This document shows, piece by piece, positions 26,266 to 34,865 of a stretch of DNA of 64,000 bases (its first letter is position 1; each line of letters opens with the position of its first letter). The notes under the pieces were generated by a model. That model did no database searches. It was not told where the DNA came from and was given only the letters and a program-made list of their open reading frames with translations. This stretch comes from Candidatus Rickettsiella isopodorum (GTDB taxonomy: Bacteria; Pseudomonadota; Gammaproteobacteria; Diplorickettsiales; Diplorickettsiaceae), in the NCBI RefSeq assembly GCF_001881495.1, contig NZ_LUKY01000030.1, forward strand, positions 36,697 to 100,696, given 5' to 3'. The position numbers and the translations under genes were made by a program.

Positions 26266-27183
26266 ATGTTAAATCGTGTTAAAAATTATATTTTCAGCCA
26301 ATTATGGGAGAGTTATAGTACGCATTTAACTGAGTTATCTACGATTCAAAGTTATATACAGAAGCATTTTCAGGAAGAATTAATCCGGGATCATTTTGCG
26401 CTGATTGATTTACCGGGTCCATGTACTGGCATGGATACACTGTCTTGTTTGTTCTCATATCTTGGTTATCGCCCTCGTGGACAGGATTATTTGGCTGAAA
26501 AACAAAATAATTTTAGATGGCTATCGGAAGAAATAAGTCTCGAGACCTTAGCTACGGAGGCGTCACCGCAAATAGTAGTTGCCGATTTTCGTCGCGAAGC
26601 GTTAACGCCCAATGTATTAAAAATCATTGATTATTATGTAGGATTTGCTAAACCTTTGGATACGGAGCAATTAAAATTTCTGCATTATCGGACTTTACAA
26701 CAAGATGAGCAGGCAGCGACTGAACTGTCGAAATTTATTTTGAATTATCTTCAATCGAGAGATTGGCCATTACCTACCGTGCAAGAATATGAAATAGTAA
26801 AAAATCAAAATGAACTGTTAGCGTGGGTGTTAGTCATGGGTCGTCAAGTCAATCATTTCGCTTGGAGTATTCATTTGTCTAATAGTTTTAGTCAGCTAAA
26901 ACTATTTAATCAATTTTTGAGCGCTACTTTAAATATTTCGTTGAACCAAAAGGGTGGTTTGATAAAAGGCAATATTAATAAAGGTATCGAACAAAGTTCG
27001 ACACAACCGGCTATTAAATCCATAAAACTCACCGATGGCGTCATTGATTTATCGGATCGATTTATCGAGTTTGTATGGCGTTATCCCAAAAAAGCGGGAG
27101 TAAAAAGACGATGGCATGATTATTTTACTGGGTTTGTTGCAGATAATGCCGATCGTGTGGTTGAATCACTTTACTTAAAGTAA
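26266..27183 (+). CDS. DUF1338-like protein (possible metal-dependent oxygenase)
   Basis: 305 residues that resemble the short DUF1338 group, whose characterised member HglS is a non-haem iron 2-oxoadipate dioxygenase/decarboxylase. Candidate metal ligands in the expected order are His in RDHFALIDLPG, His in QVNHFAWSIH and Glu in DRFIEFVWRYP. The C-terminus has the family-like ending NADRVVESLY. I chose ATG 26266, which has AGAGG 5 bases upstream, over GTG 26260. A HAM1-like gene starts 3 bases after its stop. Family membership is by pattern only. A role in lysine breakdown is not implied. Confidence 0.6.
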   Translation: MLNRVKNYIFSQLWESYSTHLTELSTIQSYIQKHFQEELIRDHFALIDLPGPCTGMDTLSCLFSYLGYRPRGQDYLAEKQNNFRWLSEEISLETLATEASPQIVVADFRREALTPNVLKIIDYYVGFAKPLDTEQLKFLHYRTLQQDEQAATELSKFILNYLQSRDWPLPTVQEYEIVKNQNELLAWVLVMGRQVNHFAWSIHLSNSFSQLKLFNQFLSATLNISLNQKGGLIKGNINKGIEQSSTQPAIKSIKLTDGVIDLSDRFIEFVWRYPKKAGVKRRWHDYFTGFVADNADRVVESLYLK

Positions 27184-27186
27184 TTT

Positions 27187-27762
27187 TTGGAAAACAAATT
27201 GAATAATAAAATTTATTATGTGACCAATAATGCCGGTAAATTCGAAGAAGTGACCGATTTTTTTAATAGAGTGCCTGCGACTTTTCGTGTTGAACAATAT
27301 GCGATTGATATTGATGAAATTCAGAGTTTAGATCAAAAAATAGTGGTGTTAGATAAAGTGAAAAAAGCATTTAATGCCGTCAAACAACCATTGTTACTTG
27401 ATGATGGAGGCTTATTCTTTGCTGCCTATAATCAATTTCCAGGGACTTTATCAAAATTTGTCTTTCAAGGATTAGGTTTTAAAGGTTTATTCAAATTGAT
27501 TGAGGATGATAATCGTGCTTCTTTTATTTTGCAGTTAGCTTACACCGATGGAGTACAAACTCAATTATTTGAAGGGGTTTGTTTAGGCACAATAGTGATG
27601 CCAGAAGACTTATCTTCGCATCCTAAACTTCCATTTACCGCTATCTTTAAACCAGAAGGTTCTGATAAAACTTTGGCACAACTACGGTATACCGATGATT
27701 TTTTTCGTTTTTCTTTTCGTCAACAAGCATTAAAGAAATTTATTGATTGGTATCAAACTTAA
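27187..27762 (+). CDS. HAM1/RdgB-like non-canonical purine NTP pyrophosphatase
   Basis: Likely removes (d)ITP or XTP from the nucleotide pool. The N-terminal substrate loop YVTNNAGKFEEV matches the family T-x-N-x-x-K. The metal motif reads DDGGLFF where DDSGL is usual, and PGTLSKF replaces the typical PG-x-x-S-A-R. The protein is thus a diverged member of 191 residues. The start is a TTG at 27187 with no clear Shine-Dalgarno, three bases after the previous gene. Another TTG at 27199 is possible. The MFS gene follows, overlapping or 20 bases downstream depending on its start. Confidence 0.8.
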   Translation: MENKLNNKIYYVTNNAGKFEEVTDFFNRVPATFRVEQYAIDIDEIQSLDQKIVVLDKVKKAFNAVKQPLLLDDGGLFFAAYNQFPGTLSKFVFQGLGFKGLFKLIEDDNRASFILQLAYTDGVQTQLFEGVCLGTIVMPEDLSSHPKLPFTAIFKPEGSDKTLAQLRYTDDFFRFSFRQQALKKFIDWYQT

Positions 27763-27781
27763 TCAGTGTAAGGAAAAATGT

Positions 27782-29032
27782 TTGACCAGCGATCAAAAAA
27801 AGGTTGTTTTTTCAGCTTGTATAGGGACTATTTTAGAATGGTATGATTTTAGTCTTTATGCCTATTTAGCAGGTATTTTTGCACAGATTTTTTTTCCTGC
27901 TTTACCCCGCATGGGCTTGTTGCTGAGTTATAGTGTTTTTGCTATGGGTTATTTAGCCAGGCCTTTGGGTGCAGCGTTCTTTGGTTACCTCGGCGATACA
28001 CGGGGTAGAAAAAAAGCCTTAAGCTTAAGCGTATTATTAATGGCAATAGCGACAGGTGGAATGGGTTTGCTTCCTGGTTATAGCATGATCGGAATCAGTG
28101 CTGCATTTTTGTTACTCTTTTTTCGATTACTGCAAGGTGTTGCGGTAGGAGGAGAAGCATTTGGTTCGGCTTGTTTTATTGTAGAATCGATACCTTCCAA
28201 TAAAACGGGTTTTTTTTCATCGTTAATTTGGGCAAGTTCCGTGATTGGTTTATTATTCGGATCACTTATCGTTTTTATTTTATTCGTTGGATTTCAAAGT
28301 CATTTTCTTTATAGTTTTGCCTGGAGATTACCTTTTTTGTTAGCGACTATGAGTGGTTTGATTGCTTATTATATAAGAACCCGAACTGCTGAGACGCCAG
28401 AATTTCAGCATTTACACGCTCAATGTTTAATAGAAAAATTTCCATTAAAAAAAATTTTTGTAGCGTATAAAATATTAATTGTTCAATTAATGGGTCTTTA
28501 TTTATTATCCGCATTGATAACGTATCTCATTTTTATTTTTATGCCGGTTTATTTTACGGACGTTCTAGGTCATTCTCGAATTCATGCCCATGCACTGAAT
28601 ACACTGATATTGATTTTATTGATTGTGCTCGATATTTTTTTTGGTTGGCTTTCGGATAAATGGGGACGGAAACCTATCATGTTGACAGGTGCAACTGGAT
28701 TGATGTGCTTCAGTTATCCGCTTTATGTGATGATTACGCAGGGTTCTTTTTTTATGATTGTTATTGCGCAAATAATGTTTACTATTCTTGCCGCTAGCTT
28801 TCAAGGGCCGTTAATGGCGCTAACACTCGATCGAATACCTGTTGCAGTACGTTATACCTTAGGTTCATTCAGTTATAATCTGGCTTACTCTATTTTTGGT
28901 GGAACAGCGCCATTGGTTGCTATTTATTTAATAACCAAAACGACGAATGTTGCTATACCGGGTCTATATCTTGCTGTGGGTGCTGTTGTAGCACTGATTA
29001 TGTTAATAACGTTTAAAAAAGAGCCGTCCTAG
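27782..29032 (+). CDS. MFS transporter, metabolite:H+ symporter (ProP-like)
   Basis: Twelve-helix major facilitator of the sugar-porter / ProP-like branch. The first helix carries TILEWYDFSLYAYL, typical of proline/betaine and dicarboxylate symporters. GYLGDTRGRKKAL is the loop 2-3 signature, LLQGVAVGGEAFGS is in helix 4, and WLSDKWGRKPIM is the matching loop 8-9 motif. I take the TTG at 27782 because AAGGAA lies 7 bases before it. The frame is open to a TTG at 27743, which would overlap the HAM1-like gene. Substrate unknown; import of a host metabolite would fit an intracellular lifestyle. Confidence 0.88.
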   Translation: MTSDQKKVVFSACIGTILEWYDFSLYAYLAGIFAQIFFPALPRMGLLLSYSVFAMGYLARPLGAAFFGYLGDTRGRKKALSLSVLLMAIATGGMGLLPGYSMIGISAAFLLLFFRLLQGVAVGGEAFGSACFIVESIPSNKTGFFSSLIWASSVIGLLFGSLIVFILFVGFQSHFLYSFAWRLPFLLATMSGLIAYYIRTRTAETPEFQHLHAQCLIEKFPLKKIFVAYKILIVQLMGLYLLSALITYLIFIFMPVYFTDVLGHSRIHAHALNTLILILLIVLDIFFGWLSDKWGRKPIMLTGATGLMCFSYPLYVMITQGSFFMIVIAQIMFTILAASFQGPLMALTLDRIPVAVRYTLGSFSYNLAYSIFGGTAPLVAIYLITKTTNVAIPGLYLAVGAVVALIMLITFKKEPS

Positions 29033-29033
29033 A

Positions 29034-29987
29034 TTATTTATTTAAATTTATTTTAATTAGTTCTATTATTTTCTTTTCATTTTCTTTATTGTTGCTGGCA
29101 AAACTATTTAATTTTGGCCAAGAACGTAACCAGGTTATTTGACGTTTAGCAAGTTGCCGCGTCGCAATAATGGAACGATCTTGCATCTCAGTAGTAGAAA
29201 TAGTATTCAGTAAATAATTCCAAATTTGTCGGTAACCTACGGTGCGAATAGCCGGCAAGTTAGCGTGTAGATCGCCGCGTTTAAATAATTTTTCAACTTC
29301 TTCTATGAAACCTCGATCTAACATCGTTTTAAAACGCGTGGCGATGGTTTTGTGTAATCGACTTCTGTCATCAGGAAGCAAAGCAATATTAATAAATAAA
29401 TACGGTAACGGTGATAGAGTGGGTGTCAGTTGTAATTCCGTTAATGTTTTCCCTGATGCCAGTGCAACTTCTAATGCACGTAAGATACGTTGAGGGTCAT
29501 TAGGATGTATGCGCCGTGCAGCAATTGGGTCAATAGCAGATAAACGTTCATGAAGTTTTTTTAATCCTAAATTTTTGAGATCTTTTTTTAGTTGCTCGCG
29601 AATGAGAAAGTTAGCTGGCGGTAAAGTGGCAATGCCTTGTTGCAAGACATGAAAATACAGCATCGTTCCGCCGACTAATAAAGGAATGCGGCCTTTATTA
29701 AGAATGTTTTCAATCGCAGAAATCGCATCTGATCTAAATTCAGCGGCGGAATAAATTTCACTGGGATCATGCGTATCAATTAATCGATGAGGGGCTTGTT
29801 TTAAAATAAGTGCAGAAGGTTTGGCCGTACCAATATCCATGCCACGATAAATCATGGCTGAGTCCACACTAATAATTTCAAAATCTAAATAGGAAAGTAA
29901 ATCGATAGCCAGACTTGTTTTTCCTGAAGCTGTTGGGCCCATCAGGCAAATAACAGGTTTAACGTCCACGTAGAAAAAACCGGTCAA
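29034..29987 (-). CDS. miaA: tRNA dimethylallyltransferase
   Basis: Adds a dimethylallyl group to A37 of tRNAs reading UNN codons. Walker A is GPTASGKTSLA at residues 17-27. DSAMIYRGMDIGTAKPS, HRLIDTHDPSE, LLVGGTMLYF and AIRTVGYRQIW are all family motifs. 317 residues, standard. It overlaps the end of mutL by 29 bases on the same strand, the conserved mutL-miaA order. The hfq gene that usually follows miaA is missing; the convergent MFS gene lies there instead. Confidence 0.97.
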   Translation of the reverse strand: MTGFFYVDVKPVICLMGPTASGKTSLAIDLLSYLDFEIISVDSAMIYRGMDIGTAKPSALILKQAPHRLIDTHDPSEIYSAAEFRSDAISAIENILNKGRIPLLVGGTMLYFHVLQQGIATLPPANFLIREQLKKDLKNLGLKKLHERLSAIDPIAARRIHPNDPQRILRALEVALASGKTLTELQLTPTLSPLPYLFINIALLPDDRSRLHKTIATRFKTMLDRGFIEEVEKLFKRGDLHANLPAIRTVGYRQIWNYLLNTISTTEMQDRSIIATRQLAKRQITWLRSWPKLNSFASNNKENEKKIIELIKINLNK

Positions 29988-31812
29988 TATCAGCTAAAGA
30001 CAACTGTTTCCAGGTGGGTCGACCATGGTTACATTGATTACTACGCGAAGTTTGTTCCATATCACGGAGTAGTTGATTCATTTCAATCCGTGTCATCTTG
30101 CGGTGTGCACGTACAGCACTATGACAAGCGATGCGAGAAAGTAATTCATTTATTTTTTCAGGGAGGTGTTGACTGTGAGCATGCTGAATTAAATCACTCA
30201 AAACATCTTGCACTAATTGCTCTATATTATTTTCTGCTAAAAGTTCAGGGATTTGGCGAATAACAACGGTTTCAGGGCCCAAGTTTTCAAGTTTAAACCC
30301 AAATTGTGTAAATAGACTCATGTATTCATCTAATAGCTGAAGTTCTTGCTGAGACAGTGTTAAACAGATTGGAATTAATAAAAGCTGAGTTTTTATTCCA
30401 GTATTTTGTAGGTCTTGTTTTAAACGTTCATACAGTATCCGTTCGTGTGCCGCATGAATATCCACCAAAATTAAGCCGTGTGAATTTTCGGCCAAGAGAT
30501 AGATACCATGCAGTTGTGCTAAGGCAAAACCTAAGGGGGGATCACAGACCTCATTTTCTGTTGGTTTTTCTGCTAATGGCAGAGTCGATTTTTTTTCAGC
30601 TAATAATTTGTTCTGTTCTTGAAGTGAAAGACAAGCATTAGTTTCAGTCTTAGTGTGATGGCTTGTAGAATCTGCTGCAGCCTGCAGAGGTAAGCTACTT
30701 TGTTGAGGAGGAGTCACTTCAGGAGAGATATCAGTGATTTTCTCATTTATTTCAGCCGATAATTGAGTTGCGAGAGGTATTGAGTGGATCGTTTGTAGTT
30801 TAGGACGTGTGCTGGCTAACGCTTTTTGTAGACTTTGTTTCACAAAATCATAGACCAAGCGACTCTCACGGAAACGAACTTCATATTTAGCAGGATGTGC
30901 ATTGACATCGACGGCATAAGGATCGATTTCGATAAATAGGGTAAAAGCGGGGTGACGACCATTATACAGGACGTCTTGATAAGCTTGCTTCACCGCATGA
31001 TTGATTAACTTATCTTTTACCATACGTTGGTTAACATAAAAATATTGTAAATCGCTTTGTTTACGGGAAAAAGTGGGTAATGAAATCCAGCCCCATAAAC
31101 GTAAATCCATACTCTGCATATCAATATAAATAGCATTTTCAACAAATGAACGACTGCATAAGGTGGCAATACGTTTTTCTTTCGCCATTTCGTCGTAGGC
31201 AGGGTGAAGTTGGTAAATGAGTTGTTTATTGTGATGCAGATTAAATTCTATGGAAAAATGACTGAGACTTAAACGTTTTACTAAGTTTTCTATATGCCCA
31301 AATTCAGTGGTTTCAGACTTTAAAAATTTGCGTCTCGCTGGCGTGTTAAAAAAAAGATCGTGAATTTCTACGGTCGTTCCTTGCGCATGAGCGATAGGAA
31401 CAGGAGCTAAAGGGTATTCCTGATAATAATCGCAAGTAATTTTCCAGCCTTGTTGTGTTGTTTCTGTCGAGGAACTTAAGTTGAGACGAGCAATAGAACT
31501 AATGCTGGCTAAGGCTTCACCACGGAATCCGAGTGTGTTGATCCGTTCTAAATCATTGAACGTGTTAATTTTGCTCGTGGCATGTCGGTCTAATGCCAAA
31601 ATTAAATCATCTTTGTGTATACCATGACCATTATCACGAACACGAATACGTTGAATCCCTCCTTTATCAATATCGATATTAATTTGTTGGCTATCCGCAT
31701 CTAGACTATTTTCGACTAGCTCTTTTACGATCGACGCAGGTCGTTCAATCACTTCCCCGGCTGCAATCTGATTGGCTAGATGAGGTGATAGGTGTTGGAT
31801 ACGACCTGACAT
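29959..31812 (-). CDS. mutL: DNA mismatch repair protein MutL
   Basis: GHKL ATPase that couples MutS recognition to strand incision. LANQIAAGEVIERPASIVKE and ENSLDAD are motif I, RDNGHGI is motif II, and LGFRGEALASI is motif III. FFNTPARRKFLK and the VDVNAHPAKYEVRF segment complete the N-terminal half. The C-terminal dimerisation domain begins near 435 after a Ser/Thr/Pro linker. The C-terminal end has ACHSAVRAHRKM and CNHGRPTW, and no DQHA-type endonuclease motif is seen (the place reads DIHAAHERILYE). 617 residues, as in E. coli. Confidence 0.97.
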   Translation of the reverse strand: MSGRIQHLSPHLANQIAAGEVIERPASIVKELVENSLDADSQQINIDIDKGGIQRIRVRDNGHGIHKDDLILALDRHATSKINTFNDLERINTLGFRGEALASISSIARLNLSSSTETTQQGWKITCDYYQEYPLAPVPIAHAQGTTVEIHDLFFNTPARRKFLKSETTEFGHIENLVKRLSLSHFSIEFNLHHNKQLIYQLHPAYDEMAKEKRIATLCSRSFVENAIYIDMQSMDLRLWGWISLPTFSRKQSDLQYFYVNQRMVKDKLINHAVKQAYQDVLYNGRHPAFTLFIEIDPYAVDVNAHPAKYEVRFRESRLVYDFVKQSLQKALASTRPKLQTIHSIPLATQLSAEINEKITDISPEVTPPQQSSLPLQAAADSTSHHTKTETNACLSLQEQNKLLAEKKSTLPLAEKPTENEVCDPPLGFALAQLHGIYLLAENSHGLILVDIHAAHERILYERLKQDLQNTGIKTQLLLIPICLTLSQQELQLLDEYMSLFTQFGFKLENLGPETVVIRQIPELLAENNIEQLVQDVLSDLIQHAHSQHLPEKINELLSRIACHSAVRAHRKMTRIEMNQLLRDMEQTSRSNQCNHGRPTWKQLSLADIDRFFLRGR

Positions 31813-31860
31813 AATTTCATACAGTTAAGAAAAGAAGCTAATTCTAACAAATTATGGGCA

Positions 31861-33051
31861 TTAGCTGAATGATCGAGTTTTATTCTTAAGTTTTGCTGCA
31901 GAAGGGTTTAAATTTTTATTGACACAGGTTTCTGTATTCAATGAGGAATGACTAAGCAATTCGTTAATAAATTCTTGAGATTCCTTATCATTAAAGGGGC
32001 TAAAATGTTTTTGTAATGCGTGCATCAGCGTTAAGAGTTCCTTTGTATTAGGACGATCGTCTATTGAACCTAACATAGCGGTAGATAAATGACTTAAAAT
32101 ATCCGATAGAGTAAGGTGAGCTATATTTTTTTCTTTATGATGCTGTAAAATCTTAAGACTTTCTCTCGCCTTTTTTGCTATAAAAGATGAAGAATAATTT
32201 TCTCCCCATTGTTTTAAGTCAATAAAGCTGCTGATATTATCTTCAAAAAGTATACAAGGAGTATTTTTATCGAATATTTTTTCTTGAAAAAAATGATGGG
32301 CAGAATTTTTTTGATTGTAATTAAAACTATGAAAGAAATTAGGAAATTTATTATTTAATAGTCGATAGAGTGTAATTCCCAGTGACCAAATATCCGATTT
32401 ATCGATATTTAAAAAGGGTGTTAGCGTAAAATTCAAATTGGAAAATAATTCAGGAGCCATATAACGCAAACTACCCAACTGACACGCAGGCTCAGCTGCA
32501 GGATAAGCGCAGTCAAAATCGGCCAATACGAGATTACCGAGTTCATTTATTAAAATATTACTAGGTTTAATGTCACCATGGATGATTCCTTTAAATACAC
32601 GACCCTCAAGTACAAATGTTTCAGTATGTAGATGATGCAATGCCTCCAGCAACAAAAATAGCTGTTTCATTAACCATGAGGCCGCTATGATTCTTTTTTC
32701 TTTAAATTGTTCAAACAAAAAATACTGTGATAAATCTAAATTTCCACCAGATATTAATGGGAAAAATAGAGAAGATCCGTTCAGGCGATTAAAAATGGGT
32801 TGTAAAATTGCTTTTTTTTCAGATTGTTTATTAGAGGCAATCAGTCGATAAATTTTTATTTCAGAGGCTGTTGATTTTTTTTCTTTCTTTTGAACTAATG
32901 CAGTAGGAGCAGTATTATCAGGTAGGTAAAGTTTTCCATGTCGAATAATTGCAATGTTTTGTTCGGAAACCCATGAAGTGGGATCCTCGGTTCCTGACTG
33001 TTGAGTTAAATCAGATAATGTTAAATAGGGGTTTTTTTTATGACGATACAT
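31861..33051 (-). CDS. Eukaryotic-type serine/threonine protein kinase
   Basis: 396 residues with a Hanks-type kinase core. The catalytic loop is HGDIKPSN (158-165), with HGD for the usual HRD but Asp160, Lys162 and Asn165 kept. The metal motif is DFD (178-180) instead of DFG. GSLRYMAPE (193-201) is the activation/APE segment, and D220-IWSLG follows. The N-lobe is weak: no clear glycine loop, with a possible Lys-Glu pair around ALVQKK (51-56) and SEIKIYR. No transmembrane or PASTA part. It sits between mutL and a glycosyltransferase, where amiB is common elsewhere. A translocated effector kinase is plausible but unproven. Confidence 0.88.
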   Translation of the reverse strand: MYRHKKNPYLTLSDLTQQSGTEDPTSWVSEQNIAIIRHGKLYLPDNTAPTALVQKKEKKSTASEIKIYRLIASNKQSEKKAILQPIFNRLNGSSLFFPLISGGNLDLSQYFLFEQFKEKRIIAASWLMKQLFLLLEALHHLHTETFVLEGRVFKGIIHGDIKPSNILINELGNLVLADFDCAYPAAEPACQLGSLRYMAPELFSNLNFTLTPFLNIDKSDIWSLGITLYRLLNNKFPNFFHSFNYNQKNSAHHFFQEKIFDKNTPCILFEDNISSFIDLKQWGENYSSSFIAKKARESLKILQHHKEKNIAHLTLSDILSHLSTAMLGSIDDRPNTKELLTLMHALQKHFSPFNDKESQEFINELLSHSSLNTETCVNKNLNPSAAKLKNKTRSFS

Positions 33052-33136
33052 CGTTTTATAACCTTTTTATTGTATTGCTAACGCTAAAATTAAAATTTTG
33101 GAAGCTTTAAATTTAAATTAAAATAAACTATCCAAA

Positions 33137-34198
33137 TTAATATTTGCTTTCCAATGTGGGAACTTTATTGAAAATAAAAAAACGTTGTATAGTAAATGAA
33201 AGAATAAATAATGCAATTTCTGCAATAATTTTACTGCTATAGACATTTATTCCAAAATCATGGATTAATGTAATTAAACTGTAGGCAATAAGTCCTAAAA
33301 AACAGGCTAAGGCCGTATATTTCAACGCAGCGGGCAGCCAGTGATTTTTGCTTTTAAAAGCAAGATGTTGATTCAATTTGAAATTGAAAGTGGCCGATAA
33401 AATGCGTCCCAATAATACCGCTAAAAATATATTTTTTTTAAGCCAGTAAGTTAAGAAAAATAATGCAAAATCAATAGCGGCGGAAATTAAGGATATCGCA
33501 GCAAAGCGAATAAACACAAAATAAATTTTGATTGAGTCAATCAAAGGATTAAAATGCGATGAACGATTATCATCTAAATAGACTGTTTTTATAGGAATTT
33601 CTTGAATATTGACTTGATGTTCTTCAGCAATTAATAGCATTTCCAACTCGAATTCATAGCCTCGGGCGTTCGAATTTAATAAGGGTAATAAGAGTTTTCG
33701 TGGAATGACGCGCAAACCCGTTTGTGTATCCTCTAAGATGGTTTTGCTAAAAAGGCGTAAAATGTATTTGGTAAGTTTATTACCGAATCGGCTACGCCAG
33801 GGAATCGGTGTTTGATTAAATGTACGTTTGCCTAAATAGAGATCAGAAGGACTTTGCATAAAAACGGTGGACAGATGTAGAATATCTTGAGGAAGATGTT
33901 GACCATCCGCATCAGCCGTTACAATGCCTAATTCTTTAGAATGGCTAGTGGCTAACCAATGTTGAAATCCTGTTTTAAGCGCCTGACCTTTCCCTTTATT
34001 TTTTGTATGGCGAAGAAGTTCGATATTAAAAGTTTGAATTTTTGAAAAAATGACTTGTTTATCAACGTCCGATCCATCGTCAACAACAATAATTCTCTGC
34101 TGCGGCTGTTTGTCACGTAAAGATTTTATGAGTGCTACCAGATTATCGTTAGGCTGGTAAGCAGGGATAAGAATAGTTGGATAAGAGTCCGTTAGCAT
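33137..34198 (-). CDS. Family 2 glycosyltransferase fused to a GtrA-like membrane domain
   Basis: Residues 1-225 are a GT2 domain of the dolichyl-phosphate sugar synthase type: TILIPAYQPNDNL, IIVVDDGSD, the TADADGQHLP metal loop, and LGKRTFNQTPIPWRSR, then EDTQTGLRVI. From about 230 four hydrophobic helices make a GtrA-like domain (ISLISAAIDFALFFLTYW and TFNFKLNQHLAFKSK). Separate GtrA and GtrB proteins make and flip undecaprenyl-phosphate sugar; here both are on one chain of 353 residues. The acceptor is probably undecaprenyl phosphate, for LPS or protein glycosylation. Neighbours give no further hint. Confidence 0.85.
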   Translation of the reverse strand: MLTDSYPTILIPAYQPNDNLVALIKSLRDKQPQQRIIVVDDGSDVDKQVIFSKIQTFNIELLRHTKNKGKGQALKTGFQHWLATSHSKELGIVTADADGQHLPQDILHLSTVFMQSPSDLYLGKRTFNQTPIPWRSRFGNKLTKYILRLFSKTILEDTQTGLRVIPRKLLLPLLNSNARGYEFELEMLLIAEEHQVNIQEIPIKTVYLDDNRSSHFNPLIDSIKIYFVFIRFAAISLISAAIDFALFFLTYWLKKNIFLAVLLGRILSATFNFKLNQHLAFKSKNHWLPAALKYTALACFLGLIAYSLITLIHDFGINVYSSKIIAEIALFILSFTIQRFFIFNKVPTLESKY

Positions 34199-34338
34199 AG
34201 CTTGAGTATAAGGAAAAGGAATAGAGGAGACTAGTCCTTAATAAGATTGACTTTTATCAGGAGGTTACAAAGATTGGATCTCACGCCCATGACGCTTTGA
34301 TATTTGATATAAAAACGGTCATTAGCATACTTTGTTTC

Positions 34339-34821
34339 TTAGTGCTCATTATTATTTAAGCATTGATTGAATAGATGTAAGATTTGTGACCCTTCGTGGT
34401 TTTTGGCAAAGAATTGTATTTGTCGGTGGGTTCCGATTATGTCAATTTGACACACAATATCCGGCTTAGGTAAAAAGGCTAAAGCACGTTCAGGCCATTC
34501 GATTAGCCAAATACCCGTATGGTCAAATTCATCACAAAGACCCATGTCGAATATTTCGTTAGCCGATTGTAAACGATAGAGGTCGAGATGATAAATCCAA
34601 AAATGCGCTACCTCATACGTTTCCATCAAGGTATATGTCGGGCTTTTTACTAAACCGGGATAGCCTAAGCTTTTTATAAAAGCACGAGCAAAGAATGTTT
34701 TGCCTGCACCTAACTCACCGTTTAAAAAAATGATCAGTCTTTTATTTTCAGGGCAACATTCAGCAAATTTTTGGACTACTTGCGTTGTTTCTTTTTCGGT
34801 TTTAAGCAAAGTGACTAACAT
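34339..34821 (-). CDS. tsaE: tRNA threonylcarbamoyladenosine biosynthesis ATPase TsaE
   Basis: P-loop ATPase that drives the TsaD-TsaB complex in t6A37 tRNA modification. Walker A GELGAGKT is at 35-42. KSPTYTLMETYEV, the HLDLYRL segment and IEWPERA are family motifs. 160 residues, normal. In many bacteria tsaE leads an amiB-mutL-miaA cluster. Here the same strand continues with a glycosyltransferase, a kinase, then mutL-miaA, so the cluster has been interrupted. ettA is the upstream neighbour on the same strand. Confidence 0.95.
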   Translation of the reverse strand: MLVTLLKTEKETTQVVQKFAECCPENKRLIIFLNGELGAGKTFFARAFIKSLGYPGLVKSPTYTLMETYEVAHFWIYHLDLYRLQSANEIFDMGLCDEFDHTGIWLIEWPERALAFLPKPDIVCQIDIIGTHRQIQFFAKNHEGSQILHLFNQCLNNNEH

Positions 34822-34865
34822 AGATTACAATTATCAGAAATCAATGAATCCTCAAAAAGTTTAGG

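Noticed and set aside
30357..30641. Open frame opposite mutL
   Set aside because: Shadow of the mutL coding frame; the protein has no recognisable features and mutL is certain.
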